This document shows positions 1-12,639 of a stretch of DNA of 64,000 nt, piece by piece. The stretch's first letter is position 1. Each line of letters opens with the position of its first letter. The notes beneath the pieces are model-generated. The model saw nothing but the letters and a program-made list of their open reading frames with translations. It was not told the DNA's origin and made no database searches. Origin of the DNA: Talpa occidentalis (taxonomy: Eukaryota > Chordata > Mammalia > Eulipotyphla > Talpidae). The stretch spans positions 81,130,399 to 81,194,398 of the forward strand of contig NW_023604861.1 in assembly GCF_014898055.3 (NCBI RefSeq), in the 5' to 3' direction. A program made the translations under genes and the position numbers.

Positions 1-387
1 TTGTAGGTTTCTCAAGGACACGAGTAACAATCTTGTGTTGGATTTGCACCAGAATTACCAATAGTTGATATAAGAAAATGTTTTTTGGCGTTATCTGGTA
101 TGTGTGTGCGTTGGAAAAAGTGAGCTGGTAGAGATATTTTCCTATATCTTTTTGATCATCATCTATAAGAAAAAATATAATTTACATCTTGATGCAGTAT
201 TATGCAATACTTACAAATAACTGACAAGTTTCACATAGCATTTCTTTCTGTTATAGTTTGCAATGTATCCTGTTTCCATTTTATTTTAGGTTTTTTTGTT
301 TGCTTGTTTGTTTGGTTTTTTTGCTGGCAACATCCCACCAAACTGATTTCCAAAATCATTGCATCTTATAGCTTAAAAATCACTGAC

Positions 388-643
388 AGTTGAGCTCTGG
401 ACCACCCCTGATGCCGCAGCCTTTGCAGTGGCAGTTCGATCCCCGGCCATCAGCGAGGGTCCCACATGGCATGCAGACCTCTCCTGCCGTACCCGTTGCT
501 CCCCTCAGCAGTGTACTTCATCACTCTGCCTGTTCTCTTCCCCGCTGTGGCTCTGGTGATTTCTCTCACTCTCCAGTGCTTCTAACCGTACCCAGTGCTT
601 GTATAAATAAATAAATAAATCTTTAAAAAAAAAAAAGGAAAAG
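388..643 (+). repeat. tRNA-related SINE, subfamily B, 5'-truncated
   Basis: The body carries the family landmarks: a B-box-like segment (cagttcgatcccc), a cctctcctgccg region, ctcccctcagcagtgtactt, and a tail of repeated ataaat followed by tcttt and A-rich DNA. It is flanked by 13-bp direct repeats aaaaatcactgac at 375-387 and 644-656. The left repeat is preceded by TT, which is the L1 endonuclease preference TT|AAAA. The tRNA 5' end is missing. Subfamily B is recognised by the ending tgtacccagtgcttgtataa. Confidence 0.9.
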
Positions 644-1038
644 AAAAATCACTGACTTCATAACCATCCGTTACATTGCTCACAAGTCAGTGGGGTGGGC
701 TAGGCATCCTGCATCGGATCTCCATGACAGGCAGGAGCAGGATGGGTAGTCCAGACTCAAAAGTCCTGCTGAGTGACTTGGTTGGGATCTATACTGGTAA
801 CTAAGGAAGCTAGAGTAGAGGCAAGAGTCAAGGTCAAGCTTTTTTGCTCAGGAGGAGGGTTTGTCTATGACCCTAGTAAGTACTTGGACAAGAAGATCTG
901 GGCCAGGTTAGAACTCCAGCCAATTAAGGGTCTGGAGTGGTAAGGCCAGGAGGAAGGAGAGGAAAGTCAATGAAGAAGCTGGGGAGAGAACAGAGGGAGA
1001 TAACAAGTTCAGGACCTTTGACAGTAGGACTAATTTTG

Positions 1039-1336
1039 TTTTTTTTGGTTTTTGGGTTTTTTTTTTTAAAGAGTATTTATTTATTTATACAAGTACTGGG
1101 TACAGTCAGAAGCACGGGAGGGTGAGAGAATTCACCAGAGCCAGAGCGGGGAGCAGAGCAGGCAGAAGGACCGAAGAACACTGCTGAGGGGAGCAGCGGG
1201 CGGCAGGAGAGGTCTGCGAGCCATGCGGGACCCTCCTCCGGTGGCCGGGGAGCAGCGGGGGATCGAACCGGCACCGCAGAGGCTGCGGGCAGCTTCGCAA
1301 CCCAACGCTCAACCACTGCGCCACCGGGGGAGGCCC
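1039..1336 (-). repeat. tRNA-related SINE, subfamily B, full length
   Basis: This copy reads on the minus strand from gggcctcccccggtggcgca at its tRNA-like head to a T-run (A-tail) on the left. The flanking 16-bp direct repeat agtaggactaattttg is perfect at 1023-1038 and 1337-1352. Retained CpGs and the perfect duplication indicate a young insertion. A small insertion lies near 1251-1259. Confidence 0.93.
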
Positions 1337-2269
1337 AGTAGGACTAATTTTGGATCCCACTTAGTAGCACCTGATGCTGCCGTTCCCTTCCTGGATTAGC
1401 TGGGGAGCTGGATGGGTCACTGAAGACATCAGTGACTTCATCTGGGTGGGACTAAGAGAAAGTGGGGACTGACAGTTTTATAATGTTTATACATTAGGCA
1501 ATAGTGCTCCTTCAGGATTAAAGGGTGATAGTTCCAACTGTGACCTCTCTTTTTTTTTTCCTTTCACTGTATTCTGCCCCGTGTACAAAAGAGGTGGGAG
1601 TGGGTATTTAAACAGAATTTGGCTCACTTGATTTTAGCTGACTCAGGTTGTATGTGTGGCTAATGGAAAGAGCTTGTGTTTTCTAAGGAGCCTAACCACA
1701 GGAGATTTTGAAACTCAAATAAATACAGAAGAATGCATTTGAGAGAGAAATCAGAATGAGATTCAGATTTCTTGTTTTGTTATTACATTTTGCATTCTAA
1801 ACCCTTAGGAATAATTTTACATAATTCTACCAGGTTCTACCTATCATTCAAGATCTAAATTAAGTAACCCCTGTCAGATTCTGTGCAAGCAATGCGAATC
1901 ATTCGTCTTCTAGTTCTAAAAGCACAGCCCTAAACTGCAGTTCTTGTCATGAATATTACAGTTTAATTCACCTTTCTTTCCCACTCAACTCTGAATTCCT
2001 GTGGGGAAAGCATCATGTTTTATCCATCTCTGCACCTGAGGCAACCAGAATAGTGCTGCATAGTAAGCTTTTTTTTTTTAGTTAATAAGAAGTATGACGT
2101 TCCAGGTACAATTCCCCTGCTGGTGGTCATGCCAAATACTCAAATTAGCTAAAATAGGTTCAGTACATGAAACTATAACTATAAAAACTATCTCTAATAT
2201 GAGGAAGGACCTGGGACTCTATCCTTGTCTTTTGATTCCTTCTGCAGTGCCCCTTAAAAGTTTCTAGAA

Positions 2270-2990
2270 CAATTTACATCCTTAAAAATAGAATAAAGGA
2301 AAACATAATAAACACCCATGAGTTCTCCACATAAAATGAGCAAATGTCAACACTTTTTCACTTTTTTTTTTTTTAAGAAATAAAATGTGTGTGTGAGAGA
2401 GAATGTGTGTATTCATAGATGGTATCTACTGATACATATTCAGGTTATTTATGTATTTTTGACTGTATTACAAAATGCAACAAGGAACATTATTTTACAA
2501 GATTCATGTACACATGCCCTTGTTTGTAAACCTAGAAATAGAGCAGCTGGTCATAGGAAATGCTTATCTTTAAAGTCACTAGGTATGTGCCAAATTGCTC
2601 TCCTAAGTAGTGATATCAATTTCCATATCCACCAGCAATGTCCCAGCACTCCTGCTTAGCCCATATTATCACCAAATCTTAATACTCTCAGACATTTAAA
2701 TTTTCACCAATCTGAAGGGTATGAAATGGTGTTTCACAGTTGTTTACGCATTTCTATATCTACTAGCAGAGTTCTCTAAAATGTTACTTCAAATGTTGAT
2801 TCACCATGCTTACGGAGACTGCCTGTTCTGGTCCTCTGTCTGCTTATTTGTTATTTGACATCTCCTGGACACTAGTCTTTTTCCTTTTATATTTGTTGAA
2901 GACATCTTTTCTTATCTTGGAAATTATGTATGGTATCTTCATTCAAAATTGTAGCCATTTTAGGTGGATAAATTATCCTTTTCTTTAAAA
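2270..2990 (-). repeat. ancient L1 3' fragment (L1M-like)
   Basis: On the minus strand this resembles the 3'-terminal part of old mammalian L1s. Landmarks on the + strand include ccaccagcaatgtcc, caccaatctgaagggtatga and the pyrimidine-rich 3' end. It is strongly diverged with no usable reading frame. A stretch near 2360-2400 contains a T-run and a short (gt)n tract. Edges are approximate. Confidence 0.6.
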
Positions 2991-3039
2991 GAATTTGTAC
3001 TAGAGGGTCCTTATGTCTTGAAGAAAAGAATTTCATTTC

Positions 3040-3306
3040 GGGGCCTCCCTAGTGGTGCAAGGGGTTAAGACATGACCTATGAAGCTGTCCGCAGCCACTG
3101 CAGCACGAGTTCTATCCCCCAGCCAGCCAGGGAGCTACCCACATGGCACAGCAGACCTCTCCTGTCTTGCCCGCTGCTCCCCTCAGCAGTGTACTTCCGT
3201 CAACCTGCCTTTTTTTGTTCCCCACTCTGTCTCTGGTGAATCCTCTCACCCCCACACCTCTGGCTTATACCCCAGTTCTTGTATGCATAAAAATAAATCT
3301 TTAAAA
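3040..3306 (+). repeat. tRNA-related SINE, subfamily A
   Basis: The element starts ggggcctccctagtggtgca and ends with cttgtatgcataaaaataaa, then tcttt and A's. The flanking 16-bp repeats at 3024-3039 and 3307-3322 (aaaagaatttcatttc versus aaaagaatttcaattc) differ at one base. Subfamily A differs from B in its 3' third: it has tggtgaatcctctcaccc, a ctggc motif and ttgtatgcat. Confidence 0.92.
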
Positions 3307-3337
3307 AAAAGAATTTCAATTCAGTTTTATTTTTTAC

Positions 3338-3605
3338 TTTTTTAAAGATTTATTTATTCATGCATACAAGAACCAGGGTACAGGCCACATGTGCAGGAGA
3401 GTGAGAGGATTCACCAGAGACAGAGCAGGGAACAGAACAGCAGACTGACTGAAATACACGGTTGAGGGGAGCAGCGGGCGAGACAGGAGAGGTCTGCTGC
3501 GCCATGTGGGAATCTCCCTAGCCGGCCGGGATCGAACTCTCACTGCAGAGGCTGTGCACAGCTTCACAGCGCTGCGCTCAATCGCCTGCGCCACCAGGGA
3601 GACCC
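3338..3605 (-). repeat. tRNA-related SINE, subfamily A
   Basis: This reverse-orientation copy lies only 31 bp from the preceding one and forms an inverted pair with it. It has the tail aaagatttatttattcatgc on the left and a ccaccagggagaccc head on the right. I found no convincing target duplication, so both ends are approximate. Confidence 0.88.
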
Positions 3606-4434
3606 TCACTTCACTTATAAGTCATTTTCACAAAACATCCTTTGAGAAGTTTTCCTAGAATTGAAGTTATAGATTAATTTAGAAAAAGTGAGATATCCTT
3701 AGGATGCAGTCTTTCTTTTCATCACTAAGACATATTATATCACTTCTGTTCAGGTCAGACAAACATCATTTCTGGGTATCTGGCAGAGAAAAATAAATTC
3801 TCCTAGAGATGGATTATACTCAACCTGAATGAGAATTTTATCCCAAAAATAATATTAGGGATATTATACCGTGAAAATGAAGGTATAGAATCTACTTTGC
3901 ACAGATTCATCTTAAATAGCTTTAATATATTTTGAAAGAAAAAAATAACAAATAACTCTTTAGAAGTTGAAATTAAGTTACATGAGTGGATAAAATAATA
4001 AAAGTAATTTGAAATCAGTGGAAAATGCTTGCAGTATAACATGTCAGAGTATAAGAAGCAAGCTCTAACCTCAACAACTATTAGAATGACGGGCAGAAAT
4101 GCAGAGCTCAGCTGTAACAGATCCTTAAGTGAAAAGAAGCAGGCTTCCTAGCTAAAGAAAAGAGTGGGTTAGAATAGGAAAACCTAATATGAAGTCACTG
4201 CAACAGACTGACTACAAGCACTGTGGAAAATATTTGTAAGCTGAATTGAAGCAGGAATAAATGGCATCACTGTCAATCCTGGGAAATATAGAAACCCTGT
4301 TCTAAATCTAAAATTCTAGGATTTCACATATACCAAAAAAACAGTTTCCTTCTTTTTTTAGTAAGAGGATTTCTGGATTCCTTGTGAATGAAATGAAAGA
4401 CTCTGTAGTTTGACTTTTATTTTTTGTATGGCAA

Positions 4435-4720
4435 GTTACATTTGCTTTTCTTAAATGTCAAACTATCAATACATTCCTGAAATAAAATCCACCAATTAAT
4501 TAATTATTCTTCTTTTGGATTCATGTTAGATTAGTTTTACTACTGTTTTATTTAGAGATTTTTGCACCTATATTGAAAAATGCCATTGTACTCTTTTTGA
4601 GGAGGGGGATTTGTTTATCTTTATTTGGGTATCTAGTTGGTACGAATTTCAAAGAAATAAATTGGAATTGTTTTTCTTTCCCAATAGAGGAATAATTTAA
4701 ATGTCATGAAATTAGCTATT
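4435..4720 (-). repeat. ancient L1 ORF2 remnant
   Basis: This is faintly similar to the reverse-transcriptase region of old L1s. On the + strand it has acattcctgaaataaaatcc, a decayed form of the conserved cattcctgggataaa block, followed by gagatttttgcacctatatt. No frame is kept. Boundaries are approximate. Confidence 0.5.
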
Positions 4721-5005
4721 TCACAAAGATTTGAAACTAACCTGTTAATAAGTTTGCACCCAGGTGTTTTCGTTTGTTTGTTTAGTGTAGGAGGGTGTGG
4801 AGTGGGTGGGAGGATTGGGAGATGACATGGGAGGAGAGCTTTACAAAATATTTAGGAGCTCTAACATTAAATCTAAATGCCCTTTCAAATAATTCTAAAG
4901 TTATTGAAGTTTCAGATAATGAGCCCGGTTAATGTGTAGGTCAAATGTAAAATCAGAGACTATGAAGAGAACTCCTGATAATAATATCTGCTTTTGTTTT
5001 CCTAG

Positions 5006-5077
5006 GTCGGGAAGTGTGCTACACCACTGGAATGAAATTTACTACTTTGTGGAACAGCTGGCTCACAAATTCATCAG
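5006..5077 (+). CDS. ANTXR1: ANTXR1 exon 2 (VWA domain start, MIDAS serines)
   Basis: This 72-bp exon lies between a cctag acceptor and a GT donor (cag|gtgagt). The first base completes codon 51, and 23 codons follow, read as [20 protein letters not shown] and KFI, then two bases of a split serine codon. It belongs to ANTXR1, a type I membrane receptor whose extracellular VWA domain binds ligand through a metal-ion-dependent adhesion site (MIDAS). The S-x-S of the D-x-S-x-S MIDAS motif (S52, S54 in human numbering) is here; the aspartate lies in exon 1, outside the window. The paralogue ANTXR2 has a different sequence after SGS. Residue and exon numbers are from general knowledge of the human gene. 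Confidence 0.96.
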
Positions 5078-6160
5078 GTGAGTAAGTCAGGGTTTATACT
5101 TTGCCATCAGTAAAACGAGTCCGTATTTGCTATCTTTTAATGACTGGTGACTCTAGGATACTTTTTTTTAGACTCTCAGATCCTGGACCAGAGATTTGAT
5201 TTGCTTTAATCTTTGTCACATATTAAAGTAGGTTTTGACTTCATCTTTTCAGGAGGAGAACATTTGGGTTGTAAGAGCCAATTTTAACTTTTCCTCTCTG
5301 TTATTAAATAACACATATTTTTGTAGCTGGATCATGGGCATTTCTTTCACAGTGAAATTTCTTTCACTGGGGCAGTTGGCTTATCCTGACTGGGCATCTG
5401 TGTGATATATTATAGTAGTCAATGTGTGCTGATATGCCCAGAAATTTCCCAGTATTAGCACTAAAAATCTCAAATCCTGCATGCTTCCCTTAGTCCTGGG
5501 CAAAGCATGACAGTTGGCCAGACTAACTAGGTGCCCTATCAAATAGAATCCTCTGAGCACTCTCAAAACTGCTAAGGCAGGAGAATACAACTTTGAACAC
5601 CATCACTATAAACCTATAGGTTTTAGCAGTCCTGCTTTCCAGTAAGTATAGACACCCACTAGTGTAATAAAGAAGCTAGTTTCACCTTTCTTGCATACAG
5701 CCTCCAAGGGATAGCACAATTGTAATAGCTTTCCGGAATGTGCTTAAAACCAGTTGTCATGGTTTTTGGTAAAACTGACCTGATAATTGTAAATACTAGC
5801 CTATCTCCCCTCCTGCTAAATGGCCTCCATAGAGTCTTCCAGCCGATATGAGTAACCATAAATGTCTTCTTTGAATAACATTCTTATTTCAGAATACACG
5901 TTGTCTTCTGAGACCAGGATAATAGCAAATGTATTCCCTCCAGATACAACTACGGGTCTTAACAGGTCCCTGCCTGCCTGATTGGAGGGAATTGGTTAGG
6001 AAGTGTCCCCTTTTGCCTTATCAAAAATTGGAAGTTGCTGTAGGAAGCATCTAAACCCATATAAAAAGGGAAAACAGATTTTAGAGGAAGGAGGGGAGAC
6101 AAAAGAAGAGGGAGGGGAGAAAAACAAGTACATCAGTGGTAGTAAAAGTACTTTTGTGGG

Positions 6161-6428
6161 TTTTTTTTCTAAGATTTATTTATTTATGCATACAAGAACT
6201 AGGGTACAGGCCAGAGGTGCGGGGAGTGAGAGGATCCACCAGAGACAGAGCGGGGAACAGAACAGGCAGATCGACAGAAATACACTGCTGAGGGGAGCAG
6301 TGGGCAAGACAGGAGAGGTCTGCTGCACCACGCGGGTTGCTCTCCAGCCAGGGATCGAACTCATGCTGTAGTGGCTGTGGACAGCTTCATAGGTTGCGCC
6401 CCATCCCCTTGCGCCACCAGGGAGGCCC
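6161..6428 (-). repeat. tRNA-related SINE, subfamily A
   Basis: The reverse copy has tail tttttttctaagatttattt on the left and a gccaccagggaggccc head on the right. Its B-box equivalent (agggatcgaact) is intact. A target duplication is unclear: cttttgtggg before and cttatgagtt after match only partly, so the insertion may be older than its relatives. Confidence 0.9.
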
Positions 6429-6734
6429 TTATGAGTTTCTTAGAGCTTAGAATTGAAAGGAATGACTTCCAACCCATCCTAAGAGGTATTAACTAACTCT
6501 CAACTTGAATAGCTCTGCTGAGAAGCTGCTGTCTTTTGAGGCAAGCAGTCCAGGAGTTGGAGGATTCCAGTTTCCAGAAAGTTTTTGTCACTGATCCAAA
6601 GTGGCCTTTCCTGCACTCTCATCCTTTGGTCCAAGGGAGTGATATAAAACAAGTCTGCCTCCAGAACTTGACAGTATCTGCTGTGTCTCCACTTGCTATT
6701 TTCATCTGTCCCTGTGAAGCAGAGAAGTCTACTG

Positions 6735-6900
6735 GAAAAGGCTTTGAAGTTAGTCAGATGTGGATTTTAATCCAAACTCCATTGCGCAACCTTAGCAATT
6801 TACTTACCTTGGCTGAACCCTAGTTTGCATAGAAGATCATAAAATAAAACATGTGCAAATCAACGAGTACCTGGCTTTGAGTGGGCACTCAACACTTCTC
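6735..6900 (+). repeat. MIR-type SINE
   Basis: This shows the MIR pattern in + orientation: gtggattttaatccaaactc (a decayed tRNA-like core), then a gcaatttacttacctt segment, and the end gtacctggctttgagtggg. It is an ancient, diverged element with approximate edges. Confidence 0.6.
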
Positions 6901-8319
6901 TTTCCCAATTCCTTCAGCAATTCCAGAATCTTCATTAGCTTAGACTCAAAGAAGTTAGAGGTAGGAGTATGGAGAACTAAGTGACAGCTTAATGCAGTCT
7001 TCCTGTTTTATAGATAAAGAAACAGGACCAGAGATATTGGCATAGCTTTATCCAGACTATGAGGCATTTTCCTCTGATTGTTTCAACTCCCACATAGTGC
7101 GGCACCACGGCAGTATAACTGTCAGGCATACTCCAAGAGGCAGAACTATATTTTGTTGACTGCTGAAGGCCAAATGTCTGTGACAGCTCCTGCCACATAC
7201 ATAGTTCATGCTTAATCAGTACTTTTGAATAAGTGAATAAAATATGAGAAGGAATGAATGGTTTTTATTTATTCACTTCAAAAGTCTAGGCAACTGGTCC
7301 TGCAAGGGCATATTCATTCACTAATAATCACTGATGCCAGTGCAAATATGTCATTTCAAATTTCAGTGGAATCCTTGAAATATCAAGTCCTTTTGATTGT
7401 CTTTATTGTGACTTTCTCCTGTTTTCCTAATAACAATTCTAACTCTTCACTATTTTCTTCATGCCCCAACCTATACTTCATACCCATCACTCAAAGCAAA
7501 AACCTCACCTCCTATATCACCATGAACCCAGAGAACAGCAGGCAAGTGATTCCTGCAGTTCCAATCCGACTTCTAAAAATTGCATGCATGACCTTCCCAC
7601 CTGCCTTTGAATTTCAAATATCTCCCCCATTTAAGGTGAACCCCTTCATTTTATTTCATTTTATCCCATTGTTTCCATTTTCCTTCAGGGCTTTATTTCT
7701 CTTGTATTTTTTTCTACCTTCCCCTTGACTCCATTTCCATTATCTGAAAACAATGCATTTTCCAATCATGACTTCCTATAGAGTCTAACCTATTTCCTTA
7801 CTAGTTTCTCACTTTGATATGCTTAAAGATTTGCTGCTTCCATATCCTAAGTCATCAGTCATCCTTTAACCCACTGCCATCTGGCCTTCATCTCCACCCT
7901 CTACCTGTTTGCTTTCACCAAAGCTACTAGGTAATATCCTGGAGTAAAAGTCCATTGAGCTCCTTGAATGCTTATTCTGATGAATTGAGGGGCTTCACTT
8001 GATTCAGCCTCTCTCTCCTTGAAAGTCTCTTCTCCCCTGGCTTCAGGTTTTTCAGTCATTTCACTGACCTAAACCAGATCTTTAAATGTTACTGTTGATT
8101 CTACATTTCCTTGCTTCCCTTCTAATTGCTGACTCTGAATAATTTTACTTGTATCAGTATTCTGAGAAGTCCCAAATTATGTCTCTAGCTCAGACTCATA
8201 TACCAATTACTTCTTGGAAACCTACATTTCTTCCCACATTTCAAATTCATTCTTTCCAGAGCTTAACTTGCTATAAGGGAGCTTGTATATATTTCTCTAT
8301 ATGGGGCGCAGAGTCCAAG

Positions 8320-8545
8320 TTCTAGAAACAACATGCTTGGTTTTCAGCCCCAGATCCATCACTCTCCCACTGTGTGATCTTGAGAAATTGCTTTATCTTT
8401 CAGGGTCCCAATTTCTGAAAGAGGTACAATAATAAGAGCAATAATAGTACTGATCTCATAAAAGTGTTCCTAGTTTAATGAGACAATACATGCAAATCAC
8501 TTACAATGGTGCCTTGCATCTAGTAAGTGCTGTGTGGTTATCAGG
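8320..8545 (+). repeat. MIR-type SINE
   Basis: This is a clear MIR in + orientation. It has ctgtgtgatcttgagaaatt, then a run of cagggtcccaatttctgaaa, then gagacaatacatgcaaatca and the 3' ctagtaagtgctgtgtgg. It is ancient and shared across mammals. Confidence 0.75.
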
Positions 8546-9779
8546 CCTGATGGCATTATATTATTTTGACTGCTGTAAAAATTGTTAGTATATTGTCATT
8601 TAGGACATGATGTCCTGCTGGCCTGCACAAATAAGGTAATAACACATAGCACAGTGCAATGGACAGAGAACCTAAATGTGTTTCAAGAGACCAATACTCA
8701 ATTCACCAGGTATTGTTGGGTGCCTATCAAGTACTAATGACCATCTAAGGCTTTCCAAAGATGCCTCAGACATATGGCAGTGAACATAGATTATATCTTG
8801 GAGGCACTAGGGGCCACTAGAGTTTGATCTGATTTATATTTTAGGGAAACAATTCTGGAAACAATGTGAAGAATAGATCAGAGCAAAGGATGATGCTAGG
8901 CAAGGTCACCAGCTAGGAAACAGTTGCATACAATTGAGAGCAAGGTCCTAAACTAAGAAAACGGAAAAGGGAAGTGGGAACTATGAGATTTGGAGCCAGG
9001 TGAGGCAGGGGGATTATTGTACTGTGAAGAAATGGCTTGATGCTATTATTGATGAACCAGTTGGTCACCTAGAGAGAACTTCACAGGATAGCAATTCATT
9101 GGTGAATCCACTACAGTTTAACAGTCCATCTTGCAGACAAAGAAACATGTTTGGCTCTTAACTGAGAGTTGTTCTATCTCCCAGAGTGTGGATTTTACAC
9201 TGACACATCTCCTGAGCACTGGCATATAAAAACTGTGCCATTCTCACTGCCATCCCAGGTGCCATTACTCATTAATATGAGAAGTATAACTACCAAGGAT
9301 AGAATAGATATCTGTCACCCATCAGCACATTCTTTTCTTATAGGATAACTTCCTTGGGAAACCAAGTGGAATTTAAATGTTGAAGGTGATCCTACTTTCA
9401 GAGCTTATTGTATGTTCTTAATGACTGATGATATCATTGTAGAATACACCCAGCTACTGTGGGGACGCTATCAAATTGTATCTGCAGGGTTGTTGTTTTC
9501 ACACCATGTGGACACCATGCAGCATTTAATATGGACTGAAGTTCTCTTCTAGAAAATACTTCTTCAGACAGAGGACAGGGCAGTGATGAATTTCAGCTTT
9601 CTTACTTGTGATCCACACTCAATGAACCATTGTGTCAAATCAGAATCAACCTCTAGGGGAAAAAAAAAAGTGAGTCTTTTCTTTGGTCCATAGCATCAGG
9701 TCTGCTGCTTGCTGAATGTTTGCAACACCAGCTGTGGAGGCTTCCTTTGACCGTTGGTTCTCATCTCAGCCAGTCATGA

Positions 9780-9908
<129 letters not shown>

Positions 9909-10839
9909 TAAGATTGCTCTCCATCCTTGTCATTGTAAAGCCCATCTTTTCTTGAGTAGTTCTGACATCTGTGCCCTAGTGCTAGCCTTGACCACTGGTC
10001 ATTTTAATCTGATAGTTTTCTCTTTGAGTAATAGTTTCTCTTTGAGTGATCTGCTACTTTAGTCTGCAATGACTGATAAATTTATTGATGCTGGTGAAAT
10101 TTTAAATGACTAAATTACATTAAAATAAATCTTATATTTGATTAGTGACTCAGTCTGCTGGAGCAAAATATTATTAAACCAAGTTCTTAGGGGGCGATTT
10201 TTTTTATTTAAATTAGATTTATTTTGTGGATTTGGGTTTCAGAGATATAATAAAGGCATTGTGAGAAAAGTAAGAACTTGAAATGTTATATGTAATTACT
10301 AAGAAAGGGAAGAGAAAGGGAGGACTTATAATAATAAGTCCTTCATAATAAACATGAATCGGGTGTGAGGAAATGTTGATACAAAAGAATTAGTTAGACT
10401 AAGTCTAACAAAAATATTATTTTGTGTTTTACCACTTGCAGATGAAAACTGGCCCTAACAAATACATGTTATTTATTTGTAGTTGGGATGGTATACTGTG
10501 AATGGAGATGACAAGTTTATCTGAGTTAATGACACTTGATCCACTTTTTAAAAAGTGATAGGGTCTACATGAGAGAGGCACCAGAGGGGCATGAACTATT
10601 GGCAGACATGTCTGTACATGTTGGAAAAAGGAAATGAGAAGGGAAAAGTGAAAGGGGGGGTAGGAAGATTTTATTCCCTAACATTTTCTTCTAGAATGAG
10701 AATAAGACTAACAGGATAAAGTTTACTGGATTTTGTACCAACACAGCAAATCTAAGATAGTGTCCATTTTTCTCCATGTCTGTTTCCCATCTATAGCAAA
10801 AAGAATACTCTGTACCATAGGAAGTTTTCAAATCCTGTT

Positions 10840-11035
10840 TCTTTTTCAGAAGTGTCTATTGAATGCATGCAGACCATTTGCAATGCACAGAAATCTCATT
10901 TTAAAAACATAGGTTTCTTATTGCTTATAACCAAGAGAAACTGAGGTCATCTCATGTTCCCAAGGAATCAGAGTGAAACCCAGTCTAGCTGCAGGTTCTA
11001 CATTCTTTCTACTTTGCTTTGCTGCCTTTTGTTAA
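10840..11035 (-). repeat. possible MIR fragment
   Basis: On the minus strand this fits a MIR. The + strand has accaagagaaactgaggtca, the complement of the familiar MIR block, then cagagtgaaacccagtctag and a ctacattctttctact end. It is degraded and could be a chance match. Confidence 0.45.
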
Positions 11036-12327
11036 ACAGAGAATCATAGAGTTCAAGAAGCCTGTGCCTCTTCTTCAGTATTGGCCAAGGATTTTTTAAA
11101 ATATTAACAATATATTTTATTTAACTTTCTATCTCTGAAGTGTTAACATGTAACAGTATAAAGTTATTAATGAGATTTTTTTTGCTGTTTTCTGGTCAAG
11201 GATTTTAAGATGCTCTAGAAAATGCATCTGGCATATGAGCTATTTGCAAGACCCTTAATTTGCTCTGTCTTTATATGACATCCTTTAAGCAGAAATGTCT
11301 CTCATTCAGAGAAAACACACTTCTTATCCACTCTTCATGTCCTCCTTCAACCCAAGATTGCCTAATGTTTCATGCTGACTCCACTCATTCCATGCCTAAG
11401 AATTTGGTCAAGAAACCAAGTTCATGAGTCCCTTGTGGATATCTTGAGTGCTACTGCTTTAAAGCCTCTAGGAATTTGGGGAAGGCAGAGGGGATCACAG
11501 ATCTGAAAACACTTTTAGAAAGTCTACACTTTCAGACCCATTTGGTTATGTTATTCCTCCTTGCATCCTACTTTGTATGTAACTTTTTGTGCCTTAATGT
11601 CACTACTTCTAGTTTCCTGTGCCAGAGAGAAGACAGAATCTCCATTTTTATTAGAAGTAGCATTTAATATGAGCTGAATGTGCATCAAATTACAGCCATA
11701 TACCTTGCTAAAGGCCGTATGGGTTTTATGCGGTGCCTGGCTGGCACCTGTGGGTACCTTACCTGTGGGTCACTGTTCACTGACACAACCCCAACATGAC
11801 CAGCCTTGGGAAGAATGAGAGCAAAACATTGCTCTCTAAAATACTTTCTCATGAGATAGACAAAAAGCAAGCAGGCTTTCCAAACTTTCAAGCTGGTACT
11901 ATTCCTGAAATATGACTAACAGTGTTTTCTTTGGCATATACACTTTTAAGTTTTTCTCTTTATTTCTTTTGATCTTCATAATATCCCTACAGAATAGTAA
12001 AAGATGCATTACACCCATGTAATTTGAGCAAATTTATAGTTAAAAAACCTGTTCAAAAACAAAACATGAATTAGAAACTCATTTCAACAAGAGCAGAAGA
12101 TTTGGGGGTGAATCAAAAGAAATAATAGCAAAGGTATGTTTATATCCAATTCTTGGGATTAATTGCACATATGGGAAATCATGACAAAGTTGAGGAAATA
12201 GAGTAGAAAATAAATATGTGTTTACATGTGGTAATTAGACTACAATTATACAATTAAAATAATAATACCAACTACTTGTATCTTTCTATCATTTCTTATC
12301 CTCATAGAACCACGATTACTTCAATTT

Positions 12328-12578
12328 ATTTTTTAAAAAAGATTTGTTTATGCATGGAAGAACTGGGGTATAGGCCAGAGGTGCAGGGGATGAGAGGATT
12401 CCCCAGAGACAGAGTGGGGAGCAGAACAGGCAGATCCACTGAAATATACTGCTAAGGGGAGCAGCAGGTGAGACAGGAGAGGTCCGCTGTGCCATGTGGG
12501 TTAGCTCCCTGGCTGGGATTCAAACTCAGGCTACAGAAGTCATAACCTGAAAGCACTGAGCGCTACCAGGGCTGCCCT
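12328..12578 (-). repeat. tRNA-related SINE, subfamily A
   Basis: This reverse copy is flanked by the 14-bp repeat gattacttcaattt at 12314-12327 and 12579-12592. The tRNA-like head at 12540-12578 is more diverged than in other copies (gctaccagggctgccc) and some CpGs have decayed. Confidence 0.92.
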
Positions 12579-12639
12579 GATTACTTCAATTTCTGATAGA
12601 ATCTTAGTGGTCACTTAATTCATTATTTTATATGTAACA

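Larger units (their letters stand above)
1..5005 (+). other. ANTXR1: ANTXR1 intron 1, 3' part
   Basis: This is non-coding sequence upstream of the first visible exon. It ends in a pyrimidine-rich tract and a cctag acceptor at 5001-5005. It contains four tRNA-related SINEs and two old minus-strand L1 remnants, listed separately. I saw nothing recognisable in 644-1020, 1353-2260, 3606-4430 or 4725-4995. Short open frames here read through SINEs or low-complexity DNA and are not genes. Confidence 0.8.

Noticed and set aside
3338..6428. Target-site duplications for the SINEs at 3338-3605 and 6161-6428
   Set aside because: Flanking bases do not give a convincing repeat; only weak partial matches were seen.
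7258..7728. 156-codon open stretch on the + strand in intron 2
   Set aside because: The DNA is pyrimidine-rich, the predicted residues show no domain or family I know, and there is no splice or retrocopy context. It looks like chance openness.
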